Part shown: positions 50,911 to 59,880 of the stretch, piece after piece
How positions within the stretch are numbered: the first letter of the stretch is position 1
Layout: every line of letters starts with the position of its first letter
DNA from: Halodesulfovibrio sp.
GTDB taxonomy: Bacteria > Desulfobacterota > Desulfovibrionia > Desulfovibrionales > Desulfovibrionaceae
Direction of reading: 5' to 3'
DNA: 64,000 bases
Assembly: GCF_015482765.1 (NCBI RefSeq)
Contig: NZ_JADMLB010000070.1
Span: 50,028-114,027, forward strand
Notes under the pieces: model-generated
Seen by the model: the letters and a program-made list of their open reading frames with translations, nothing else
Told to the model about the DNA's origin: nothing
The model's database searches: none
Translations under genes and position numbers: made by a program

Positions 50911-50947
50911 AAAAAAGGGTGTCCTACTTTGGTAGGACACCCTTTTA
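50911..50947. terminator. Bidirectional terminator
   Basis: GGGTGTCCTAC (50917-50927), TTTG loop, GTAGGACACCC (50932-50942), flanked by A6 and T4. Serves the rightward chemoreceptor and the leftward AraC gene. Confidence 0.9.
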
Positions 50948-50960
50948 TCATTTGTAAACA

Positions 50961-51764
50961 TTAGTATTTGGATGGCGGAACGCTGTATGCTTTTTTGAAG
51001 GCATGCACAAAGTGGCTCTGATCATAAAAGCCCACATTTGCGGCAACGGTTGAAACCCGCTCGCCTTTTTCTAACAATCTGCAAGCATGCTCAAGACGCA
51101 GTTGCTTCAGCCAGTTATACGGCGTGACTCCGACGGTAGATTTAAAGCGACGCAGGAACTGATAGCGGCTCAAATTACATAAGGCGGCAAGCTGCTCCAG
51201 CGTAATTTTCTCTGAAAGATTATCGTGGCAATAGTCACGAACTTCCTTCCAGTCCGGCTTGGCAAGCCCCCCTTCCGATTCATCAGCAAGAGGTTTTCTT
51301 GAATGCATTACCAGACGTCGTACAAGATCCATCCACTGCTCTTCAACAAACATTGAGCTGGCATCACCACGTTGTAATACATAATGCAGCAGGCATGCTC
51401 GCTCCCAAAGAAGCTTATCATCCAACACGTTACTACTGAATGCCACTCGACGTGCGGAGTCCATTGCCTCTGCCATTTCTTCAGTCAGAAGCTCCGGCGG
51501 AATGCGGAATGTTTTGAGCGTATATTCACATTTTTCATATCCGGAACCGTCATGCATTTCCTCCGGCGGAATTACGGATAACCGTCCCGGCCCTACGAGA
51601 AACGTTTTACCGGATGCGCTCTGCCGCTGAACGCCATCTACCACCAGACTTATATGATAATTCAAGTGGAAGTGACGTTCAAAACTGAACGTTGAAAAGT
51701 GCCCGTCGCTTAAGACAAGTCCCGGCACATCTGGAGCGCGAAAATATTGAACAGTATCCTGCAT
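50961..51764 (-). CDS. AraC-family transcriptional regulator
   Basis: 267 residues. N-terminal cupin-type sensing domain (about 5-150; HFHLNYHISLVVDGVQRQ, IPPEEMHDGSGYE). C-terminal double helix-turn-helix (about 168-265; ITLEQLAALCNLSRYQFLRRFKS, VSTVAANVGFYDQSHFVHAFKKAY). Such proteins are usually activators responding to a small ligand. It lies 71 bp after the end of the leftward threonine aldolase gene; whether it is in the same transcript is unclear. Target and ligand are unknown. Confidence 0.92.
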   Translation of the reverse strand: MQDTVQYFRAPDVPGLVLSDGHFSTFSFERHFHLNYHISLVVDGVQRQSASGKTFLVGPGRLSVIPPEEMHDGSGYEKCEYTLKTFRIPPELLTEEMAEAMDSARRVAFSSNVLDDKLLWERACLLHYVLQRGDASSMFVEEQWMDLVRRLVMHSRKPLADESEGGLAKPDWKEVRDYCHDNLSEKITLEQLAALCNLSRYQFLRRFKSTVGVTPYNWLKQLRLEHACRLLEKGERVSTVAANVGFYDQSHFVHAFKKAYSVPPSKY

Positions 51765-51835
51765 AACGTCTGCCTACCTACTCACAACAAGGAGCTGGTG
51801 TCAAAAAAGAATTCTTCCAGTATAAAATGGCACTG

Positions 51836-52894
51836 CTACACGGCTTCTGCGTACCCAACAGCTTGATTTACTGCAGATAAAAAGTACTGGATATCTTGTT
51901 CTGTGGTCGCAAAGGATGTCACAAGGCGAATTACATCCTTCTCCCATTTTCCATGGTAGAAACTGAAGCCCTGAGCTAACAACCTGTCAGCACAATCTTT
52001 TGGCATCTTACAAAAAATGATATTTGTCTGAGGAGAACCAAGTACAGAAATCTGAGGAATTTTCTCTAATCCCCGCTTCAACAGCTCTGCCATTGCATTT
52101 GACTGACGTGCATTATTCAACCAGAGATCATTCTCAAGGTAGCCTAACATCTGCGCAGCCATAAACCGCATTTTAGAACCAAGCTGTCCGGAGCGTTTTA
52201 TGCGAAATGACATTTCCTGTGCAATTTTTTTATCAAAAACAACGATTGCTTCTGAAGACATTGTGCCATTTTTTGTTGCACCGAATGAAACAATATCAAC
52301 ACCGCATTTCCATGTCATTTCAGCCGGAGAACAATTAAGCGTAACCAATGCGTTCGCAAATCGCGCACCGTCCATGTGCATACGCAATCCATGGTTCTTA
52401 GTGATTGCGCCGAGCATGCAAAGTTCATCCAGCGAATACACAGAACCTGACTCTGTTGCCTGAGTAAGGCTCACAGCTGCCGGTTGAGAAGAATGAATAT
52501 CGCCGACTCTGTGTTTTACGCCCCACTTCAGTGCTTCCGGATCAATTTTGGAATTCGCACCGTCGAGAGTTAACACGCGCGCGCCGGAGTTGAAAAACTC
52601 TGGAGCCCCACATTCGTCATGATTAATATGCCCTTCATGATGGCATAATACTGCGCCCCATGGCGGGGTTAACGCGCTTAACGATAAGCAGTTTGCTGCT
52701 GTGCCTGTTGTTACAAAAAAGACGCGGGCATCTTTTTCAAAAACATCTGACAACATTTTCTCAGCCTGCATTGTACATGCATCCCGACCATACGGGTCTG
52801 CCTGACCGACGTTACAACGCGCCATTGCTTCCAAAACTTGCGGGGAAACACCTGCGATATTGTCGCTGGTAAATGCAGTATTATATGTAGACAT
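51836..52894 (-). CDS. ltaE: Low-specificity threonine aldolase family (PLP-dependent beta-eliminating lyase)
   Basis: 352 residues of fold-type I. MSTYNTAFTSDNIAGVSPQVLEA start, MHMDGARFANALVTL with the PLP-binding aspartate, and VSFGATKNGTM with the PLP lysine. It cleaves threonine or allo-threonine to glycine and acetaldehyde. The length and the GATKNGT form fit the bacterial threonine aldolase branch of the family. The start is preceded by AGGAG. Confidence 0.92.
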   Translation of the reverse strand: MSTYNTAFTSDNIAGVSPQVLEAMARCNVGQADPYGRDACTMQAEKMLSDVFEKDARVFFVTTGTAANCLSLSALTPPWGAVLCHHEGHINHDECGAPEFFNSGARVLTLDGANSKIDPEALKWGVKHRVGDIHSSQPAAVSLTQATESGSVYSLDELCMLGAITKNHGLRMHMDGARFANALVTLNCSPAEMTWKCGVDIVSFGATKNGTMSSEAIVVFDKKIAQEMSFRIKRSGQLGSKMRFMAAQMLGYLENDLWLNNARQSNAMAELLKRGLEKIPQISVLGSPQTNIIFCKMPKDCADRLLAQGFSFYHGKWEKDVIRLVTSFATTEQDIQYFLSAVNQAVGYAEAV

Positions 52895-53056
52895 GTAGGA
52901 TTCTCCTCATGGTTCTCTAATAAATAAGCGTAAGAACCGGAGTATGCAAAATAGTGTCACTCCTGCATTGTAAAATATTGCAGCACCGCATTATATAAAG
53001 AACATATCTACTTGGAATATCAAACGTTACATCATCAGGCAGAGTACTCATGATAC

Positions 53057-53100
53057 AAAAAAGAAGAAGAGCGGGAGAACACATGTTCGCCCGCTCTTCT
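53057..53100 (-). terminator. Terminator of purL
   Basis: Plus-strand AGAAGAGCGGG (53065-53075) pairs with CCCGCTCTTCT (53090-53100), with an inner GAAC/GTTC extension. On the minus strand it is followed by TTCTTTTTTG. Confidence 0.85.
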
Positions 53101-53192
53101 CACCAAAACCATCTGTCGGCTGCAAGTCCCGAATAATCTTGCAGCTACAGAACTTAAGCCGCAGTTATAAAGCTCCCATGAGCTTTTTCACG

Positions 53193-56174
53193 TTAAAACT
53201 TAAGTGTGCCCTTAAAGGACTGAGCAAGTGATTCGCAGTTATCTGCTACCAAAACAGTTGCGCCGGAAGCGATAATGAACTGCTCATCACCTGTAACTTC
53301 ACCCAGACAGCCGTATGCCTGTCCAGCAAAGATCTTTTCAAAAGTTTCTACTTTGTCTTCCGGTACGGATACTACCAAACGGGAAGCTGACTCAGAGTAA
53401 AGAACTTCTGTTGCATTCATTTCTTCAGTTACCGGTACTGCATCAAGATTGATGAGTGCACCGGTGCGACCTGCAAGTGCCATCTCTGCGAGAGCCACTC
53501 CAAGACCGCCGTCTGAGCAGTCGTGACATGCGTTAATTGCGCCTTCACCGATTGCTTTATGAACTGCACGGTATCGTGCAAGTGCGGATTCAGCATCTAC
53601 TTTCGGACATGCAGCAGCGCTGATGCCGAGTTCTTCTGCAACTTCAGAACCTGCTAATTCGCGGGCTGTTGCGCCAAGAACGTAGATTTTGTCACCGTCA
53701 TTTTTAAAGTCGGATGTGGTTGTTTTATTCACATCTTTAATAACACCCATGACAGAGAAGAGTACTGTCGGCGGAATGGAAATTTTTACTCCGCCGCCTG
53801 TGTAGTCGTTCTTCATGGAGTCTTTACCGGAAATACACGGTACGCCGTATGCGGTACAGAAATCTGCAAGTGCTTTGTTAGCACGAACAAGCTGTGCAAG
53901 CTTGTAATGGCCGTCCGGAGTTTTTTCAGACTGCACAGGATCGCACCAGCAGAAGTTGTCGATACCGGACATGAAGTCTACGTCACCGCCGACAGCAACT
54001 GCGTTACGCACTGCTTCGTCAACAACGTTCGCCATCATCCAGTAGGTATCGTAATCACTCAGTGTCGGGTTGATACCGTGTGAAAGAACAATACCGCTCT
54101 CGGAATCAAGAATTGGACGAACAACGCCAGCATCAGAAGGACCGTCGCATTTTACGCCGACCATTGGCTTAATTACGCTGCCACCCTTAACTTCGTGGTC
54201 ATACTGACGCACTACGTATTCTTTTGAACAAATGTTCAAACGGGCAAGCATGGATTTAAGCAAGTTACCTTGCTTTGCGTCTGCTACGTTTACTTCTTCA
54301 TCCTTGTGTTCAGGACGTTCCCATACAGCTTTGAGCTGCATCTGTGGAACACCGTCGTGCAGGAATTCCATATCAAGGAATGCAACCGGCTTATCACCGT
54401 ATGTTACGTGGAAGTAGCCGGAATCAGTAAACTCACCAAGTGCGGAAGCTTCAACATCCATACGCTCTGCAAGTTCCATGAACTCATCCAGCTTGTCAGC
54501 AGGAACAGCAAGGGTCATACGCTCCTGAGCTTCTGAAAGAAGAATTTCCCAAGGGCGGAGACCGTCATATTTAAGCGGAGCTTTAGAAAGATCCAGACGA
54601 CAGCCGTTTGTATCTTCTGCCATTTCACCAACAGAAGAAGAAAGACCGCCTGCGCCGTTATCTGTGATTGCGTTGTATAAACCCATGTTACGGGCACGCA
54701 TAATAAAGTCGTATGCTTTGCGCTGTGTAATTGGGTCACCGATCTGTACAGCTGTTGCCGGAGATTCTTCGTGCAGTTCTTCAGAAGAGAAGGTTGCGCC
54801 GTGGATACCGTCTTTCCCGATACGACCACCGACCATCACGATAGTATCGCCAACTTTAGCTGCTTTTTCGTAACCGGGCTTGCCTGCAACAACTTTAGGA
54901 ATCATACCTACTGTGCCGCAATGAACAAGCGGTTTACCGAGGTAGCGCTCTTCAAAAACGATTGAACCGTTAACTGTTGGAACACCGGATTTGTTACCGC
55001 CGTGTTCAACACCTTCACGAACACCTTCAAGTACTCGGCGAGGATGAAGGAGACGCGGAGGAAGCTCGCCTTCGTGGAACGGAGATGCGAAGCAGAATAC
55101 GTTTGTGTTACACACAAGATCTGCACCGATGCCTGTTCCCATAGGGTCACGGTTAACACCCACAATACCGGTCAACGCTCCGCCGTATGGGTCAAGAGCG
55201 GATGGAGAGTTGTGAGTTTCAACTTTAATACACACGTCGTGTGTTTCGTTGAAGTCGATTACACCAGCATTATCTTTAAATACTGAGCGGCAGAAATCAT
55301 CTTCGCCCTTATTCTTACGGATAGTTTTGGTGGAGCCCATTACATATGTTTTGTAAAGGCTGTCGATGACTTCACGTTCACCGGTTTCTGTATCGGTGTA
55401 ATCAATTTTTGAAGCAAAAATTTTATGTTTGCAGTGTTCTGACCAAGTCTGTGCAAGTACTTCTACTTCTGCATCACTTGGTTCTGCGGTTAAGCCTGCT
55501 TTTACACGTTCAGCCACAACTTCCGGGCTGGTGTAGTAATCGCGGATTGTATGCAGTTCTTCCAGAGAAAGAGCCAATGTGTTCTCTCGGGAGAACGCCA
55601 TAAGCTGCTCGTCTGACATGGTTGAGAACGGCAGGTTAACCACTTCATCATTTGCCTGACCGGAAACACGGGCGGCAAATGCCGCAAAGCCCGGCTCTTT
55701 CTGCCAGTCTGCTTTGCTTTTGTATTCAAAACGCTGAATAAGTTCGTTTGCAAGAACATCACGGCCGATAGAAGCAATCTGCTCTTCTGTAAAATCACCG
55801 TAGATGTGGAACTGGTCTGCAACAAAAACAGAAACTGCTTCGCGATCTGCAAGTTCCAGTACGATTGCAATGGTTTCCCGCGCTGTGCGGCCTTCGTTAT
55901 CTGTTACACCCGGACGGAACCCAACTTCGAGTACCCAGTCTGCCTGACTGGATACCGGAGAAAGTGCCGCGTCCTGAAGTACGGGATCATGCAGAGCTGC
56001 CTCACTCACAACAGTTTCAAGCTGTTTGTCGGTAAGACCGTCCACAGTAAACACCTTGACCTGACGAACTTCTTTAACGTCAAATCCCAGAGCTTCCCTG
56101 ATCTTGTTAGCAGTTTTGATACCCTGAGTATCAACTACACCTTCTCTAAGACCAGCTTCAATGCGCCGCAGCAT
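53193..56174 (-). CDS. purL: Phosphoribosylformylglycinamidine synthase, PurS-PurL fusion
   Basis: 993 residues from the ATG at 56174, chosen because AGGAG lies 9 nt upstream (CAGGAGAAAATAC); a 57-residue extension of the open frame has no start signals. The first ~90 residues look like PurS (RRIEAGLREGVVDTQGIKTANKIREALG). Two AIRS-type halves of PurL follow (QTWSEHCKHKIF, VKVETHNSPSALDPYGGALTGIVGVNRD, DNGAGGLSSSVGEMAE, GKDSMKNDY). There is no C-terminal glutaminase, unlike the ~1300-residue enterobacterial enzyme, so a separate PurQ is needed and is not in the window. It catalyses the fourth step of purine synthesis. Confidence 0.94.
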   Translation of the reverse strand: MLRRIEAGLREGVVDTQGIKTANKIREALGFDVKEVRQVKVFTVDGLTDKQLETVVSEAALHDPVLQDAALSPVSSQADWVLEVGFRPGVTDNEGRTARETIAIVLELADREAVSVFVADQFHIYGDFTEEQIASIGRDVLANELIQRFEYKSKADWQKEPGFAAFAARVSGQANDEVVNLPFSTMSDEQLMAFSRENTLALSLEELHTIRDYYTSPEVVAERVKAGLTAEPSDAEVEVLAQTWSEHCKHKIFASKIDYTDTETGEREVIDSLYKTYVMGSTKTIRKNKGEDDFCRSVFKDNAGVIDFNETHDVCIKVETHNSPSALDPYGGALTGIVGVNRDPMGTGIGADLVCNTNVFCFASPFHEGELPPRLLHPRRVLEGVREGVEHGGNKSGVPTVNGSIVFEERYLGKPLVHCGTVGMIPKVVAGKPGYEKAAKVGDTIVMVGGRIGKDGIHGATFSSEELHEESPATAVQIGDPITQRKAYDFIMRARNMGLYNAITDNGAGGLSSSVGEMAEDTNGCRLDLSKAPLKYDGLRPWEILLSEAQERMTLAVPADKLDEFMELAERMDVEASALGEFTDSGYFHVTYGDKPVAFLDMEFLHDGVPQMQLKAVWERPEHKDEEVNVADAKQGNLLKSMLARLNICSKEYVVRQYDHEVKGGSVIKPMVGVKCDGPSDAGVVRPILDSESGIVLSHGINPTLSDYDTYWMMANVVDEAVRNAVAVGGDVDFMSGIDNFCWCDPVQSEKTPDGHYKLAQLVRANKALADFCTAYGVPCISGKDSMKNDYTGGGVKISIPPTVLFSVMGVIKDVNKTTTSDFKNDGDKIYVLGATARELAGSEVAEELGISAAACPKVDAESALARYRAVHKAIGEGAINACHDCSDGGLGVALAEMALAGRTGALINLDAVPVTEEMNATEVLYSESASRLVVSVPEDKVETFEKIFAGQAYGCLGEVTGDEQFIIASGATVLVADNCESLAQSFKGTLKF

Positions 56175-56452
56175 GTATTTTCTCCTGATGCTTGCTGAAA
56201 TTAACAGGCGGAATCTATTTGCCGTCCCGCTGTATTTGGAAAAAGTAAACACACCAACACAGTCTTCTTCCGTCTGTGATGGCGGGGGGTATACCCCATT
56301 TATACATAAAACCCAAAACTGTTCTCTTGAGACAGTTCGGTACAACCCAAGACAGTTTGTAGACCTCCATTACTCAATGCGGAATAGCCCTCTACATATC
56401 CACAAAAAAGCTATCCCCCCTTACGTCCTCGGGAAATGAGTACGGAGATACT
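56175..56452 (-). other. purL upstream region with repeats
   Basis: Gene-free 278 bp (320 bp to the next stop codon). A perfect palindrome GGGGTATACCCC (56286-56297) and two direct copies of AACCCAA-R-AC-W-GTT (56310-56323 and 56344-56357) lie 110-185 bp before purL. The first copy also starts an inverted repeat AACTGT/ACAGTT (56317-56322, 56332-56337). These are candidate operator or leader-RNA elements for purine control; no known riboswitch was recognised. Confidence 0.45.
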
Positions 56453-56487
56453 GAAAACAAAAGGCCGCAGAGTCTCCCCTACGGCCT
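56453..56487 (-). terminator. Terminator of the polyprenyl synthase cluster
   Basis: Plus-strand AGGCCG (56462-56467) pairs with CGGCCT (56482-56487). On the minus strand the hairpin is followed by TTTTGTTTTC. Confidence 0.75.
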
Positions 56488-56494
56488 GAATTTT

Positions 56495-57463
56495 TTATGC
56501 ACTACGCGATTTTACGTAATCAAGAGTTTGCAGCAATATCTTTCGTTCCGGACAAGCTGGCAAGACTTCCAAAGCCTTTTCTGCTTTTTCCAGATAAGAA
56601 TCTGCAAGTTCACGAGTGGCAGCATCAAGCCCCAGTTCGCGAATTTGCGCTGCAACAGAACACACCTCTTCTTCAGTAAAGGTGCCTGCTTCAAACTTGG
56701 TTACAAAATCATCACGCTCTGCACCTTTTAATGTTTCAAGGTACATAAGCAACGGTGGAGTTAATTTGCCTTCACGAAGGTCACCAGCCACCGGCTTGCC
56801 GATTGATTTTGTTGAAACAGCAAAATCCAGCGCATCATCCACAATCTGGAAAGCAATTCCAAGGTTCATACCGAATTCAGACGCCGCTGCGATCTGTTCA
56901 TCAGTACCACCTGCCTGAATAGCTCCCATAATGCAGGATGCCTGCAACAGGAACGCGGTTTTGCCTTTAATTATTTCAATATAAGTTTCCTGCGAATGAT
57001 CAGTTGAACGTAAATATTCAATCTCTTCAATTTCGCCGGTTGCTGTCTTTACGATAGCTTCTGCAATGCACTGTGTAAGACGAGCATCATTGTATCGCGC
57101 AACAACCAAGTTTGCCTGTGCAAGCAAAACATCACCAGCCAGCACGGTTTTTGTATTACCGAACTGCGTATGGGCTGCAGGTTTTCCGCGACGCAACTCT
57201 GCGTCGTCAATGATGTCATCGTGCAATAATGTCGCAGAATGAAGCAGCTCTACGGAACAGGCAAGCGGATAAATATCCTCATCAGTATACCCGAGAGTTG
57301 CAGCAGTAAGCAGAGTTAACAAAGGGCGCAGCCTTTTTCCTCCGGCAGTAAGCACATGGGAAACAACAGGCTGAACTAATGCGTTAAGCTGAGCAGTTTC
57401 TGCCGCCAACGTCGCATTGATCTGCGGTTGTTTTAACGTAAGGTACTCTAAGAGTTCTTGCAT
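56495..57463 (-). CDS. Polyprenyl diphosphate synthase (trans, long chain)
   Basis: 322 residues from the ATG at 57463 (GGAAG 7 nt upstream); a start 16 codons earlier has no binding site. First aspartate-rich motif LLHDDIIDDAELRRG, second IVDDALDF, plus GGKRLRPLL. The residues before the first motif and the length fit hepta/octaprenyl (IspB/HepT-like) synthases that make the menaquinone side chain. It is the last gene of the leftward cluster with the futalosine hydrolase gene, which supports a menaquinone role. Confidence 0.93.
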   Translation of the reverse strand: MQELLEYLTLKQPQINATLAAETAQLNALVQPVVSHVLTAGGKRLRPLLTLLTAATLGYTDEDIYPLACSVELLHSATLLHDDIIDDAELRRGKPAAHTQFGNTKTVLAGDVLLAQANLVVARYNDARLTQCIAEAIVKTATGEIEEIEYLRSTDHSQETYIEIIKGKTAFLLQASCIMGAIQAGGTDEQIAAASEFGMNLGIAFQIVDDALDFAVSTKSIGKPVAGDLREGKLTPPLLMYLETLKGAERDDFVTKFEAGTFTEEEVCSVAAQIRELGLDAATRELADSYLEKAEKALEVLPACPERKILLQTLDYVKSRSA

Positions 57464-57558
57464 AGAAAAGCTTCCATCGAAAAAACGTGAATCTAACATC
57501 TTAGAAACCATTGTAAAAAAAGTGCCGGTACTAACGACACTCAGTTTTACAATACCTT

Positions 57559-58284
57559 CTAAACAAAAAGCCCTCTGGCGTGCCTGCCAAGAGCTTGAAG
57601 CGCATCGTCCAGTTTCCAGTGTTCCGGTTTGCGAGACCCAACCAGATTTGACACGGTGCGAAGTTCAAGAAAAGGAATTCCGGCTTGAAGACAAGCGAGC
57701 GCAAGGGAGAACCCTTCCATATTTTCTGTAAGCGGATTGTACCGCTTTTGCAGCATACGGGCACGTTCTTCTGTTCCGGTGACGCCGGATACTGTCATGC
57801 TTGCGCCTTCGAGTAAATCCCCAGGGGTGGATAAATTGAGCTGCCTGAACGCCTTTTCCGGTTCAAGCGGCAATGTATCCCAGATAGTCTGCTGTCCGCC
57901 TACTCCGTAATATTCCCATACAGGAAACTTTATTCCTTCCGGATCAATACCTTCTGCTGTGTGCAGTCCATATTCCGGCCAAATTTCTGAATCTGCCGTC
58001 ACAAGACTGCCTAACGGAGCTTGCTCTAAATCAAAACTTCCTGCAACCCCAAGGTTTAGAACACCAGTAATACCTTTGCATTCCCCGAGAATTCTGCCAA
58101 TGCTCAATGCAGCATTAACAGGCCCGACTCCCGTGACAGCAAGCAAACATTCATGGTTATTAACAGGCGTTTTGCAACATCCGCCTACAGCGGGAAACTT
58201 GCAACCAATCCGCCCACGCCTGTTAAATCCCAACAGAACAGCTTTCATTTCAGTTTGCGTAGCTGTTGCGATAACTAGTGTCAT
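57559..58284 (-). CDS. mqnB: Futalosine hydrolase
   Basis: 241 residues of the nucleoside phosphorylase / MTA-SAH nucleosidase superfamily (LVIATATQTEMKAVL, TGVGPVNAALSIGRIL, LNLGVAGSF, ENMEGFSLALACLQAGIPFLELRTVSNLVG). The ending matches MqnB more than Pfs. It splits futalosine into dehypoxanthinyl futalosine and hypoxanthine in the alternative menaquinone pathway. Its ATG overlaps the stop of the UGA-containing small gene by four bases (ATGA), so translation is coupled to it. MTA/SAH nucleosidase is the alternative. Confidence 0.85.
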   Translation of the reverse strand: MTLVIATATQTEMKAVLLGFNRRGRIGCKFPAVGGCCKTPVNNHECLLAVTGVGPVNAALSIGRILGECKGITGVLNLGVAGSFDLEQAPLGSLVTADSEIWPEYGLHTAEGIDPEGIKFPVWEYYGVGGQQTIWDTLPLEPEKAFRQLNLSTPGDLLEGASMTVSGVTGTEERARMLQKRYNPLTENMEGFSLALACLQAGIPFLELRTVSNLVGSRKPEHWKLDDALQALGRHARGLFV

Positions 58285-58508
58285 TTAATTTTTTCCAACG
58301 TAAAGTTAACGAGTGTGCCGCCAAGTGACAATTCTGAAACTATACTGGCGTCACGTAATCGTGCGATACGCTCAATGCGTCTGCGGTCTTCTTCTTTTGC
58401 AGCAACAATGAGCTGTGTACCTTTTTCCATTTTTTTAAGAAGCGAACTCGCTTCGAAATACCCTGTTCAGCAATCTTTTCTACAATCTACGCGCAAAGGT
58501 CCAGCCAT
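58281..58508 (-). CDS. TusA/SirA-like protein with in-frame UGA (candidate selenoprotein)
   Basis: Hidden from ordinary gene finding because codon 14 is TGA (58469-58467). Read through it gives 75 residues: MAGPLRVDCRKDC-U-TGYFEASSLLKKMEKG and so on, ending TLVNFTLEKIK. The DxR...C start, the helix ending KMEKG, a hydrophobic strand (TQLIVAA) and a final strand resemble TusA/SirA sulfur-carrier proteins, with U at the active cysteine. The ATG follows GGAG and lies 2 bp after the preceding stop, and the stop overlaps mqnB by ATGA. A hairpin GAAGCG-AGTT-CGCTTC (58454-58439) follows the UGA by 12 nt with a G in the loop, as expected of a bacterial SECIS. A nonsense mutation in a Cys codon is the alternative. 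Confidence 0.6.
58439..58454 (-). promoter_or_regulatory. Putative bacterial SECIS hairpin
   Basis: Read on the minus strand: GAAGCG, loop AGTT, CGCTTC, a perfect 6-bp stem. The loop starts 18 nt after the UGA and has G as its second base, which fits published bacterial SECIS rules as I recall them. Confidence 0.5.
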
Positions 58509-58510
58509 TG

Positions 58511-59824
58511 TCACATTCTCCAAAGTTCTAGTCCAGCTGCCTCCATTACAGCAGGCTCGAAAAATCCTTTCACATCTAACACCAAAGTATTTCCGGAATC
58601 GCGGAACCACTTGAGCAACTGTTTTGGCTGGATAAAAGAATATTCTTCGTGCGGTACTGCGACAATAACAGCATCCAGCTGCTGAAAATCTTTCAGGTAA
58701 CTCAAAGAAATTTCATATTCCCGAATTGCCTGCTCGTTATCAGCGATAGGATCATGCACGAGGGCTTCTATACCGTATTCTTTTAATTCTCTGATAATAT
58801 CTATGACACGGGTATTGCGGATATCAGGTACGTTTTCTTTATAGGTAAGTCCTAATATTCCTACTTTTGCATCACGGACAGAAACACCTCTGCGGATTAA
58901 TTCTTTTACACAGGATTCGGCAACAAACTTGCCCATTGAATCATTTATTCGCCTGCCGGCAAGAATAACCTGCGGATGGTATCCTAACGATTCCGCTTTG
59001 AAAGTAAGATAATATGGATCTACCCCTATACAATGACCTCCAACAAGCCCCGGTTCAAAAGGTAGAAAATTCCACTTTGTTCCAGCTGCTTCAAGCACCT
59101 CGCCTGTATCTATTCCCAATGTATTGAAGATAATTGCCAGTTCATTCATTAACGCTATGTTCAAGTCACGCTGTGTGTTTTCGATGACTTTCGCGGCTTC
59201 AGCAACCATTATTGAACTGGTCGGGTGCACCCCCGCAGAAACAATTCTGCCATACAGCTCTGCCAACAAAGCTGTTGTCATATCGTCAGAACCAGCAACA
59301 ATTTTGACGACATTTTCAATGGTATGCACCTTATCCCCGGGATTGATACGCTCCGGCGAATAACCGACTGAGAAATCCTTACCAAACCGCATTCCGGATA
59401 CATTTTCCAACACGGGAACACACTTGTCTTCTGTGGCTCCCGGCCAGACTGTTGATTCGTATACAACGACTGAATCCGGCCGCATAAATGAGGCGACGGT
59501 TCGAGTAGCCATAAGTAACGGAATCAAATCCGGTGTATGGTGTGCGTCAATAGGCGTCGGTACAGCTATTATATGCACACCCGCTTTTTCTAAAAGCTGC
59601 GGGTCAGCAGTAAAATACGCAGTACTTTCATTGAGAGTTTCAGAAGACACTTCTCCGGTTCGATCTTCACCACGACGCAGTTCTTCTATTCGCTGCGTAT
59701 ATTGATCGTACCCGATGACTGAAAAATGTTTCGCCAAAGATATAGCAAGAGGTAAACCGACATATCCAAGACCAATTACGGCTACTGGGACATCTCCAGA
59801 CACAATCCGTTCAAAAGATACCAT
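58511..59824 (-). CDS. Nucleotide-sugar dehydrogenase (WbpO/TviB-type, UDP-GalNAc/GlcNAc dehydrogenase family)
   Basis: 437 residues. N-terminal Rossmann motif VAVIGLGYVGLPLAISLAK, AVPTPIDAHHTPDL, central helical dimerisation domain, and catalytic cysteine in GLVGGHCIGVDPYYL, then the C-terminal domain with GLTYKENVPDIRNT. The enzyme makes a uronic acid sugar nucleotide by four-electron oxidation for surface polysaccharide. The VPTPID and GEVSSETL features are closer to the WbpO/TviB group than to UDP-glucose dehydrogenase, but the substrate is not certain. No glycosyltransferases are nearby. The UGA-containing small gene starts 2 bp after its stop. Confidence 0.88.
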   Translation of the reverse strand: MVSFERIVSGDVPVAVIGLGYVGLPLAISLAKHFSVIGYDQYTQRIEELRRGEDRTGEVSSETLNESTAYFTADPQLLEKAGVHIIAVPTPIDAHHTPDLIPLLMATRTVASFMRPDSVVVYESTVWPGATEDKCVPVLENVSGMRFGKDFSVGYSPERINPGDKVHTIENVVKIVAGSDDMTTALLAELYGRIVSAGVHPTSSIMVAEAAKVIENTQRDLNIALMNELAIIFNTLGIDTGEVLEAAGTKWNFLPFEPGLVGGHCIGVDPYYLTFKAESLGYHPQVILAGRRINDSMGKFVAESCVKELIRRGVSVRDAKVGILGLTYKENVPDIRNTRVIDIIRELKEYGIEALVHDPIADNEQAIREYEISLSYLKDFQQLDAVIVAVPHEEYSFIQPKQLLKWFRDSGNTLVLDVKGFFEPAVMEAAGLELWRM

Positions 59825-59880
59825 GTCTTCTCCCCCTTACCTGCTGGACTTAACTGCCTGTCTGTGAAAAAACAGGCTCC

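Noticed and set aside
56175..56345. A 57-residue N-terminal extension of PurL
   Set aside because: The extension has no start signals and crosses the operator-like repeats; the ATG at 56174 has AGGAG upstream and begins the PurS-like domain.
58281..58430. Reading the TusA-like gene as a 49-residue protein from the internal ATG at 58430
   Set aside because: No ribosome binding site precedes that ATG, whereas the ATG at 58508 has GGAG and is placed 2 bp after the upstream stop; the shorter form would also lack the active-site region.
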